Positions 1-4,756 of a DNA stretch of 10,220 bases are shown here, piece by piece. Below the pieces are notes generated by a model. It was given only the letters and a program-made list of their open reading frames with translations, was not told the DNA's origin and searched no databases. The number at the start of each line of letters is the position of its first letter. Position 1 is the stretch's first letter. Both the position numbers and the translations under genes were made by a program. This stretch comes from Candidatus Zixiibacteriota bacterium (GTDB lineage Bacteria; Zixibacteria; MSB-5A5; GN15; JAAZOE01): NCBI GenBank assembly GCA_030588275.1, contig JAUUYJ010000069.1:1-10220 (forward strand), written 5' to 3'.

Positions 1-203
1 ACATCGATGAACTGAATGTCATCTTTATGCTCGGCCCATGTAGCATCGTCGGTGATATCAACCTGATAGAAATAAAATCCGCTTTGGGCGGTAAAGCTGA
101 AATCTTCAACTACGATAAAAGTGCCGGATACGATACAGCCAAGAGCGATGAAAGCTAAGGCTGTAATCGTCACGGCAGACAGCTTGGTTATAATTTTCTT
201 CAT
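1..203 (-). CDS. Putative lipoprotein, N-terminal part (runs off the window)
   Basis: The first 67 residues are readable; the stop codon lies beyond the window edge. The start MKKIITKL has a basic n-region followed by a hydrophobic stretch (about residues 9-22) ending in ALGC, so Cys23 is the probable lipidated residue after signal peptidase II cleavage. The lipobox is slightly atypical because -3 is Ala. The mature part begins IVSGTFIVVEDFSFT and continues with aromatic, beta-prone sequence (FYFYQVDIT), which suggests a small envelope-exposed beta domain. I do not recognise a functional family. The start is fixed by an exceptionally strong ribosome site (209-220). It is the second gene of an operon with the beta-barrel protein upstream, so an outer-membrane-associated role is a reasonable inference. 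It is too short for typical ORF length cut-offs because it is truncated. Confidence 0.8.
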   Translation of the reverse strand, partial: MKKIITKLSAVTITALAFIALGCIVSGTFIVVEDFSFTAQSGFYFYQVDITDDATWAEHKDDIQFID

Positions 204-208
204 TTGAA

Positions 209-220
209 GATCACCTCCTT
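209..220 (-). promoter_or_regulatory. Extended Shine-Dalgarno of the lipoprotein gene, overlapping the upstream stop codon
   Basis: Read on the minus strand this is AAGGAGGTGATC, which is 12 bases fully complementary to the conserved 3' end of bacterial 16S rRNA. The GGAGG core is 10 bases from the ATG. Its first two A residues are also the last two bases of the TAA stop (221-219) of the beta-barrel gene, so ribosomes finishing that gene stop directly on this site. Translational coupling is inferred. Confidence 0.8.
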
Positions 221-806
221 AATAGGCGCCAAGATAATAGTTAACTCCGGCGGTGACAAAGACCGCCTTCTTTGATCCTTCTTCCTGAGGGGCAATGATT
301 GCCTTACCTCGGATATCGATATCAAAAGCGGAAGAGAAACCGAAGGCAAAACCGACCCCGCCGGAAAAACCGAGTTTGGAATTATCGTACCCGGTATCAT
401 TATTTTCGATTTTGTACGAGGCGATTCCACCGTGCATGTACGGCTTAAAGCCCAGTTTGCCCAAGCCGCTCCCAAGCGTCAAATCAATTCCGTAAGATTT
501 GATTTTGGAACCTTCAATCCCCAGCTCGATCCCTTCAAACGGGTCCGGATCGCCCCATTTTCCAAAAGTAACATTCGGTTCAATGGCGACCATCGGCAAA
601 AGTTTAAAGCGGACCAAAAAGCCGTAGGCCGAACCTTTTTCCTGATCATCCTGAACGACCGGGTAGTTGAGACCGGCAAATGCTCCAAAACCAAAGCTCG
701 GAGCCTGAGCCGACACCGATCCCCCAATAATAAAAAGGGTGGCCAGAATCATCAAAGCCCGAATTAGCCAGGTTTGAGGCATGAGAATCAGATTAATCTG
801 CTTCAT
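219..806 (-). CDS. Outer-membrane beta-barrel protein (OmpA/porin-like fold)
   Basis: A 195-residue exported protein. A signal peptide occupies about residues 1-33, with hydrophobic core LMILATLFIIGG and a VSA-Q cleavage site. The mature part starts APSFGFGAFAGLNYP and shows alternating, glycine- and aromatic-rich strands such as FGFGAFAGLNYP, GFLVRFKLLP, GIDLTLGSGLG, LGFSGGVGFAFG and FVTAGVNYYLG, ending close to a C-terminal aromatic strand. This is typical of small 8-strand barrels of the OmpA-like/outer membrane protein beta-barrel families. The substrate or partner cannot be told. The start at 806 is supported by AGGAGGT at 813-819; Met9 would give a more compact signal peptide but lacks that site. 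It is first in an operon with the lipoprotein at 1-203. Confidence 0.8.
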   Translation of the reverse strand: MKQINLILMPQTWLIRALMILATLFIIGGSVSAQAPSFGFGAFAGLNYPVVQDDQEKGSAYGFLVRFKLLPMVAIEPNVTFGKWGDPDPFEGIELGIEGSKIKSYGIDLTLGSGLGKLGFKPYMHGGIASYKIENNDTGYDNSKLGFSGGVGFAFGFSSAFDIDIRGKAIIAPQEEGSKKAVFVTAGVNYYLGAY

Positions 807-859
807 CTAAGTACCTCCTGCTATGAATTATGATTTGAGAACAATAAGATGTATAAGAA

Positions 860-888
860 ACAGTACCGAACTATCAGTCCAAAGTCAA
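860..888 (-). promoter_or_regulatory. Candidate sigma-70 promoter for the barrel-lipoprotein operon
   Basis: On the minus strand TTGACT (888-883) is followed after 17 bases by TACTGT (865-860). The -35 matches 5 of 6 consensus bases. The -10 matches only 3 of 6, but these include the important first, second and last positions. The predicted start near 853 leaves a leader of about 47 bases ending in the AGGAGGT site at 813-819. A palindrome (900-923) lies immediately upstream of the -35. Confidence 0.4.
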
Positions 889-899
889 AGAGTTAATAA

Positions 900-923
900 C
901 TATTCTGCCGGAGTGCAGAATAG
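900..923. repeat. 9-bp perfect inverted repeat upstream of the barrel operon
   Basis: CTATTCTGC (900-908) and GCAGAATAG (915-923) are perfect reverse complements around a 6-base spacer. No T-run follows, so it is unlikely to be a terminator. Its centre lies roughly 58 bases upstream of the predicted start of the minus-strand operon, a common place for an activator or repressor dimer to bind. The operator role is inferred. Confidence 0.5.
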
Positions 924-935
924 ATACGGTGCTGG

Positions 936-983
936 TGATGCTCATATTGGAATGAGTAACTGAGGAATATCTCATTAGCATCA
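936..983. repeat. Nested inverted repeat
   Basis: The outer arms TGATGCT (936-942) and AGCATCA (977-983) pair perfectly. AATGAG (951-956) can pair with the directly adjacent CTCATT (971-976), or alternatively ATATT (944-948) with AATAT (966-970). The arms therefore offer two mutually exclusive inner pairings. It could be a hairpin in RNA or a protein-binding dyad; nothing identifies which. Confidence 0.4.
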
Positions 984-1128
984 ACCTAACGCTGTAACAA
1001 GTCAGATTTCAACCGAATATGGGGCTAATATATTATCCAGTCATCCATTTTGAAATTCAGGGAAAAGTTGCAAAATCTGTTCAAAAGCAACCATGATTGG
1101 GAAATAAACCATCAAATATAGGAAAGAG

Positions 1129-1195
1129 ACCTTACAAAATGGCCGACTAAGTTTCAACTGTTCAAAAGTTGAAACTACCGGCTGTTGCGTAAGGT
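1129..1195. repeat. Three-stem nested hairpin, possible structured RNA or palindromic repeat element
   Basis: Three complementary segments are nested in order. ACCTTAC (1129-1135) pairs with GTAAGGT (1189-1195). GGCCG (1141-1145) pairs with CGGCT (1179-1183, one G-U). AGTTTCAACT (1150-1159) pairs with AGTTGAAACT (1167-1176). This gives 22 base pairs separated by a 5/5 and a 4/2 internal loop, with terminal loop GTTCAAA. There is no T-run directly after it, so a simple terminator is not supported. Its strand is unknown because it is nearly symmetrical. It may be a small RNA, a REP-like element or an mRNA leader structure. Confidence 0.5.
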
Positions 1196-1215
1196 TAAGC
1201 TATTCAACCCGTTGT

Positions 1216-1279
1216 GGTCAGGGGTCAAGAATCTGTGCCGTTCGACCGGTCGGGGCATGCAAATTGCATTGTTCTGACC
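1216..1279. repeat. Cluster of short dyads
   Basis: GGTCAG (1216-1221) and CTGACC (1274-1279) enclose two tighter palindromes: CGACCGGTCG (1243-1252), itself flanked by TGCC (1236-1239) and GGCA (1254-1257), and ATGCAA-A-TTGCAT (1257-1269). Such packing suggests a folded RNA or a multi-site protein-binding region. No known riboswitch consensus was recognised. Confidence 0.3.
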
Positions 1280-1361
1280 TTAAAGAACAGGTAATTTTTG
1301 ACCGATATTATGGAGCAGGGGCAAGCCTCACTTCATTATATCAAATTGAAGGCAGGTTGGA

Positions 1362-1502
1362 ATGGCCCCGAAGAAAAAGGAGACCTACAAAAAGCCCAAG
1401 AAGATTTGTTGGCATTTGTACAGTCTGCAGACGCTGGGCCCGGAAAAATTTATCAAGGTTATAAATAAGATATTGCGGCGCGATTTTATGGTTATCAAAT
1501 AG
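1362..1502 (+). CDS. Candidate small basic protein (46 aa), unrecognised
   Basis: An ATG ORF encodes a 46-residue lysine-rich peptide: a basic N-terminal third (MAPKKKETYKKPKKI), then a more hydrophobic, helix-compatible part (CWHLYSLQTLGPEKF, IKVINKILRRDFMVIK). An AGG five bases before the ATG (1354-1356) could serve as a weak ribosome site. An in-frame stop at 1347-1349 rules out a longer form with an upstream ATG. Codon choice (GCC, CCG, AAG, GAG, ACC) resembles the neighbouring genes. The net positive charge would suit nucleic-acid binding, but I recognise no family. It overlaps a 66-residue ORF in another frame that looks less protein-like. Chance occurrence is quite possible. Confidence 0.35.
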   Translation: MAPKKKETYKKPKKICWHLYSLQTLGPEKFIKVINKILRRDFMVIK

Positions 1503-1546
1503 TTGCCAAAATGATGATTTAAGAGTCGTTTCCATTTCTTTTTGCC

Positions 1547-1575
1547 TTGACAGTCTCGATCCGGGACAGTATAAT
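1547..1575 (+). promoter_or_regulatory. Perfect consensus sigma-70 promoter for the M23 peptidase gene
   Basis: TTGACA (1547-1552), exactly 17 bases, then TATAAT (1570-1575): both hexamers and the spacing match the sigma-70 optimum. Transcription should start near 1582, leaving a leader of about 42 bases before the ATG at 1624. Confidence 0.85.
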
Positions 1576-1623
1576 TGGTCGATTTTTAGGAAGTGGAAAG
1601 TTGGAACTTTTCTAAAAGAGCGT

Positions 1624-2523
1624 ATGCAAAAAAATAATATTACATTTGTCGTTTTCCCCAACAATGGGAACGAGCCGAAACAATTCTCCGTGCCAGTCAA
1701 GCTTCTCTGGACGGTTGGGGTATGTTCGGTTATTTTTGTTATGGCTAATCTGTTTCTGATGGCCGACTATTTTGATGGTCGGGTCGATCAGGCACGCCTT
1801 GATAAGCTAACTCGCGAAAATGGTTTGATTGCTCGGCAGTACACCGAGTTGAAGAAATCTATCGGTGATATCCGAGATGATTATTCAGTTCTGGTGGCTA
1901 AGGAAGAGGCGATCAGGACGATCTTTGACTTACCGGAAATCGACACCGAGGCAAGACAGCTTGGTATTGGTGGTCCGACCGACCCCGATCTGGCCTCGAT
2001 CACTCCGGCAACGGCAACCGCACTGGCGGTGACCGCCGAGGTGGAAGGGTTGGCCCGGTTATCTCAATTTGAAAAAGCCCGCTATCAGGAAGTTTTTGAT
2101 ATTCTGGCTGACAAGCGGGAGCTTTTGGACCATACACCATCGATTATGCCGACCCGAGGTTATATTTCACGCGGCTACGGTCGTAAAATTGATCCGTTTA
2201 CCGGTATCAAAAGGCTCCACCCTGGAATGGATATCGCCAACAAAACTGGTACGCCGATCTATGCCCCCGCCGATGGCCGGATCGCTTCAGTTCGGGTGAA
2301 TGGTGGAATGGGTAAAATGGTCGTCATTGATCATGGCTACGGCATGAAGACCCGCTACGGGCATCTGAACAAGTATGCTATCAAGGTTGGCCAAAGGGTC
2401 AAGCGGGGCGAACTGATTGCTTATATGGGTAACACCGGTTATTCAACCGGGCCGCACCTTCATTATGAACTGCTCATAAATGGGAAGTCGGTCAATCCGT
2501 ACAAGTATATCCTGAATAAATAA
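1624..2523 (+). CDS. M23 family (LytM-type) membrane-anchored peptidoglycan endopeptidase
   Basis: A 299-residue bitopic protein. A short cytoplasmic N-terminus is followed by one membrane segment (about 27-48, LLWTVGVCSVIFVMANLFLM), a probable coiled coil (about 52-98, rich in heptad-like L/E/K) and a linker. The C-terminal M23 domain (about 178-297) carries the complete zinc site: His199 and Asp203 (HPGMD), His247 (YGHL) and the HLH motif with His278 and His280. Members of this family cut peptide cross-links in peptidoglycan and act in the periplasm during cell-wall growth or division. Because all ligands are present, it is likely active rather than an EnvC/NlpD-type activator. The ribosome site is weak (AGAG). 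It is transcribed alone from the consensus promoter at 1547 and ends in a strong terminator. The exact substrate is not determinable. Confidence 0.9.
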   Translation: MQKNNITFVVFPNNGNEPKQFSVPVKLLWTVGVCSVIFVMANLFLMADYFDGRVDQARLDKLTRENGLIARQYTELKKSIGDIRDDYSVLVAKEEAIRTIFDLPEIDTEARQLGIGGPTDPDLASITPATATALAVTAEVEGLARLSQFEKARYQEVFDILADKRELLDHTPSIMPTRGYISRGYGRKIDPFTGIKRLHPGMDIANKTGTPIYAPADGRIASVRVNGGMGKMVVIDHGYGMKTRYGHLNKYAIKVGQRVKRGELIAYMGNTGYSTGPHLHYELLINGKSVNPYKYILNK

Positions 2524-2545
2524 TCAGCAATTGCCAGAAAATTTT

Positions 2546-2576
2546 AAAAAAAGCCTCGCTTTAGCGAGGCTTTTTT
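2546..2576 (+). terminator. Rho-independent terminator after the M23 gene
   Basis: GCCTCGC (2553-2559), loop TTTA, GCGAGGC (2564-2570), then six T residues. The preceding A-run (2546-2552) pairs with the T-run, extending the stem and making it usable on either strand. It starts about 23 bases after the stop codon. Confidence 0.95.
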
Positions 2577-2594
2577 GTGTCTCTTTTTTGTGTC
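2571..2594 (+). repeat. Tandem 11-bp direct repeat at the terminator tail
   Basis: TTTTTTGTGTC occurs at 2571-2581 and again at 2584-2594, a 13-base period. It duplicates the T-tract of the terminator. Probably slippage or local duplication; it could act as a back-up release tract. Confidence 0.6.
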
Positions 2595-2673
2595 ATCGCC
2601 AAGTTAGCTCCAAAACGAGAGTAATTCTACCTCTTTTTTAATACGAAAATACCGATAAAGATATGCGATATTG

Positions 2674-2698
2674 GGAACAAACTGAACGGTCGGCCGTT
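2674..2698 (+). promoter_or_regulatory. Candidate ECF-type promoter in front of the sigma factor gene
   Basis: GGAAC (2674-2678), 16 bases, then CGTT (2695-2698) resembles the -35 GGAAC / -10 CGT pattern of many ECF sigma factors, which often activate their own genes. Transcription would begin near 2704, about 70 bases before the GTG start. No good sigma-70 promoter is visible in the gap 2595-2772. That gap also holds CAAGTTAGC (2600-2608) and its exact reverse complement (2747-2755). Confidence 0.3.
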
Positions 2699-2772
2699 AT
2701 AAGTTATATAGTGACCTGTAAAAGTCCATGATATATTATTATGAACGCTAACTTGTAGCGAGGGATAAGATC

Positions 2773-3426
2773 GTGAACAGACAAGTTGAGCCCCGAAAAG
2801 TAGTCACAAAATCTGCAAAATCTACCAAAAATTCCGCCTCCGATGATAATGATGAGAGAGAAATAAAACAGATAATCAAGCGTTTCAAAAATGGTGATAA
2901 TAACGCCTTCTCCCAGTTGGTCGCCCGCTATCGCAATCAGGTTGGCGCACTCGCTTTTAAAATGGTTGGCGACTATGACGAAGCGGCCGATATCACCCAA
3001 AACGTCTTTGTAAAAACGTCCCAAAACATTTGGCGTTACGACGAGAACAAGCGATTTTATACCTGGCTTTACCGTATTACCGTCAACGCCTCAATCGACT
3101 ATATGCGCAAGCATCGTCGCCATCGGCACGAACCGCTTGATAATGTTCGGGAAACGGTCGAGAACCATCGAGATAACCCGGAGTCAAATTATCGAAGCAG
3201 TAAGCTCCGGGAATACATTGAGGAGGCGACCGAGAAGCTCAACGGAAAGCAGAAGTCCGCTTTTGTCCTGCGGGATATTGAAGGTTGTCAGATTGGCGCG
3301 GTGGCTAATATTATGGAGATGCCGGAGGCGACCGTTCGCTGGTATCTGCATCGAGCCCGCCAGAAAATAAAAAAGGATTTACTGCGCCGGTGCCCCAGCC
3401 TGTTAATCGCCATTGGGATTAAATAG
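2773..3426 (+). CDS. RNA polymerase sigma factor, ECF-like sigma-70 family
   Basis: A 217-residue transcription initiation factor. Residues 1-28 form a basic then acidic, low-complexity N-terminal extension not typical of ECF factors. Region 2 spans about 44-114 and includes the characteristic DYDEAADITQNVFVK helix and the core-binding and -10 recognition stretch FYTWLYRITVNASIDYMRK. A linker rich in charged residues follows, then region 4 (about 146-203) with the helix-turn-helix QIGAVANIMEMPEATVRWYLHRARQKI, which contacts -35 DNA. Regions 1 and 3 are absent, as expected for the ECF class. The start is GTG, with GAGGG eight bases before it and an in-frame TAA at 2749-2751. No zinc-finger anti-sigma gene follows, so its control is not evident locally. 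The regulon is unknown. Confidence 0.9.
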   Translation: MNRQVEPRKVVTKSAKSTKNSASDDNDEREIKQIIKRFKNGDNNAFSQLVARYRNQVGALAFKMVGDYDEAADITQNVFVKTSQNIWRYDENKRFYTWLYRITVNASIDYMRKHRRHRHEPLDNVRETVENHRDNPESNYRSSKLREYIEEATEKLNGKQKSAFVLRDIEGCQIGAVANIMEMPEATVRWYLHRARQKIKKDLLRRCPSLLIAIGIK

Positions 3427-3485
3427 CGGAGCTTTCTAACCGGTTCCCCAAAGTGGGAGCAGTTGATTTAAATCAGGATTTAATC

Positions 3486-3526
3486 GGCCGCCCGGATTTC
3501 CTCTCTCCAACGGAAACCGGGTGGCC
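3486..3526 (+). terminator. Strong hairpin after the sigma gene, probable terminator with a poor U-tract
   Basis: GGCCGCCCGG-A-TTTCC (3486-3501) pairs with GGAAACCGGGTGGCC (3512-3526): 15 base pairs with one bulged A and one G-U, around a 10-base loop. The following ATTTATTTGCCTTT is only moderately T-rich, so termination may be partial. A GATTTAAATC palindrome (3465-3474) precedes it. Confidence 0.55.
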
Positions 3527-3532
3527 ATTTAT

Positions 3533-3561
3533 TTGCCTTTGAAATTTCTCCATATTAAATA
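3533..3561 (+). promoter_or_regulatory. Weak candidate promoter for the PLP enzyme-copper ATPase pair
   Basis: TTGCCT (3533-3538), 17 bases, TAAATA (3556-3561). The hexamers are imperfect, but this is the best spaced pair between the hairpin at 3486-3526 and the ATG at 3602, in an A+T-rich stretch. Confidence 0.25.
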
Positions 3562-3601
3562 TATTTCGACCTGATTGAATTAACTTCTGGTTGAGGAACA
3601 T

Positions 3602-4756
3602 ATGAGCGATAAATTTGACAAGATGAAGAGAGCAACCCGCGCCATCCATGTCGGGTCAGAGCCGGAACCGATCACCGGGGCGGTCGTGACGCCGATTTTC
3701 CAAACTTCGACCTATGCTCAGGAAGCACCCGGTCAGGCACGCGGGTTTGAATACTCACGGACCGATAATCCGACCCGAAATGCCTACGAAAGAGCTTTGG
3801 CGGCAGTTGAGGGGGGGCGTTTTGGTTTAGCCTTTGCCTCCGGGATGGCGGCTATCGACGTCATTATGAAAACGCTCCGCCCGGGAGATCATATTCTAGC
3901 CGGAAATGATCTGTATGGCGGAACCTATCGGTTGTTCACAACCATGTTCCAGCCGTTGGGAATTGAGTTTGATTTTCTCGACTTTGCCGGTGATTTTGAT
4001 TTGACCCCACATATAAAATCGAATACAAAAATGGTTTGGCTGGAGACGCCAACCAACCCGCTTCTCAAGGTGAGTGATATTGCCCGGATCGCCAAAACAG
4101 CGCATGCCAAAAATATCACGGTTGTCACCGACAACACCTTTATGTCGCCAGCTTTGCAACAGCCGCTTGATTTGGGTGCCGATGTGGTTGTCTATTCGAC
4201 AACCAAATATATTGGTGGGCATGCCGACACGGTTGGTGGAGCGATTGTTACCAGCGACGAAAAATTGCATCAAAAATATAAAACGATCCAGAATACAGCC
4301 GGAGCGGTTCCCGGTCCTTTTGACTGTTTCCTGACGCACCGAGGCTTGAAGACGCTCTCCTTAAGAATGGAGCGACACTCCGCCAATGCTCTGGAGATGG
4401 CCCGATTCCTTGAAAGCCACGCTAAGGTGGAAAAAGTTATCTATCCCTTTCTAAAATCTCATCCCCAATATGATTTGGCTTGCCAACAACAGTCAAACGG
4501 TGGCGGAATGATTTCGTTTATTATCAAAGGGGATGCCGAGAAGGCGGCCCGGATGGTAGCGAAAACAGAAATCTTTGCTCTGGCAGAATCATTGGGAGGG
4601 GTCGAATCGTTGATCGAACATCCCGGCATCATGACGCATGCTTCGATTCCTGCCGAGGTTCGGGCCGAACAAGGATTATCGGACAGCTTGATTCGCCTTT
4701 CGGTTGGGCTGGAAGATATCGATGACTTAAAGAAGGATATTGATCAGGCGTTTTAA
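3602..4756 (+). CDS. Cystathionine gamma-synthase / gamma-lyase family PLP enzyme
   Basis: A 384-residue full-length member of the Cys/Met metabolism PLP-dependent family (usual length 380-400). Visible landmarks are YSRTDNPTR (51-59, Tyr and Arg that bind the cofactor phosphate of the partner subunit), SGMAA (80-84), Tyr105 stacking on PLP, Asp177 in VTDNTF, the Schiff-base Lys202 in YSTTKYIGGH, SLGGVES (330-336) and the substrate-carboxylate Arg365. Gly107 sits where methionine gamma-lyases have Cys, arguing against that activity. SLGGVES rather than a WGGYES-like motif argues against MetC-type beta-lyase. Gamma-synthase (methionine synthesis) and gamma-lyase (cysteine from cystathionine, H2S release) cannot be separated by sight. 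GAGG lies five bases before the ATG. The stop TAA shares its last A with the ATG of the copper ATPase, so the two are co-translated. Confidence 0.92.
   Translation: MSDKFDKMKRATRAIHVGSEPEPITGAVVTPIFQTSTYAQEAPGQARGFEYSRTDNPTRNAYERALAAVEGGRFGLAFASGMAAIDVIMKTLRPGDHILAGNDLYGGTYRLFTTMFQPLGIEFDFLDFAGDFDLTPHIKSNTKMVWLETPTNPLLKVSDIARIAKTAHAKNITVVTDNTFMSPALQQPLDLGADVVVYSTTKYIGGHADTVGGAIVTSDEKLHQKYKTIQNTAGAVPGPFDCFLTHRGLKTLSLRMERHSANALEMARFLESHAKVEKVIYPFLKSHPQYDLACQQQSNGGGMISFIIKGDAEKAARMVAKTEIFALAESLGGVESLIEHPGIMTHASIPAEVRAEQGLSDSLIRLSVGLEDIDDLKKDIDQAF

Larger units (their letters stand above)
807..1623. other. Long non-coding or unrecognised intergenic region
   Basis: About 0.8 kb between the divergently oriented barrel operon and the M23 peptidase gene. 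No long credible ORF lies here. It is richer in A+T than the flanking genes and unusually dense in inverted repeats (900-923, 936-983, 1129-1195, 1216-1279). It also has a direct repeat TGTTCAAAAG (1079-1088 and 1159-1168), one short candidate ORF (1362-1502), a weak promoter for the minus-strand operon and a consensus promoter for the plus-strand gene. No transposase remnant or tRNA was recognised. Confidence 0.6.

Noticed and set aside
208..220. Plus-strand sequence AGATCACCTCCTT looks like the 3' end of a 16S rRNA gene
   Set aside because: Nothing upstream resembles helix 45 or any rRNA. Read on the other strand it is the Shine-Dalgarno of the lipoprotein gene.
1264..1464. 66-residue plus-strand ORF
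   Set aside because: Low-quality composition, start inside a palindrome, and overlapped by the better candidate at 1362-1502.
807..1623. Degenerate insertion sequence or CRISPR array
   Set aside because: Inverted repeats are short and local, no target duplications or transposase fragments are seen, and direct repeats are not regularly spaced.
1341..1700. 119-residue minus-strand ORF
   Set aside because: It runs across the consensus promoter and into the M23 gene, with no ribosome site or recognisable domain; a shadow reading frame.
3427..3601. SAM-type riboswitch upstream of the PLP enzyme
   Set aside because: The A+T repeats GATTTAAATC/GATTTAATC recall SAM-II leaders, but no conserved core or pseudoknot partner is present, and the one strong hairpin is better explained as the end of the sigma transcript.
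3602..4756. Methionine gamma-lyase assignment
   Set aside because: The position after Tyr105-Gly106 is Gly rather than the Cys found in characterised methionine gamma-lyases.
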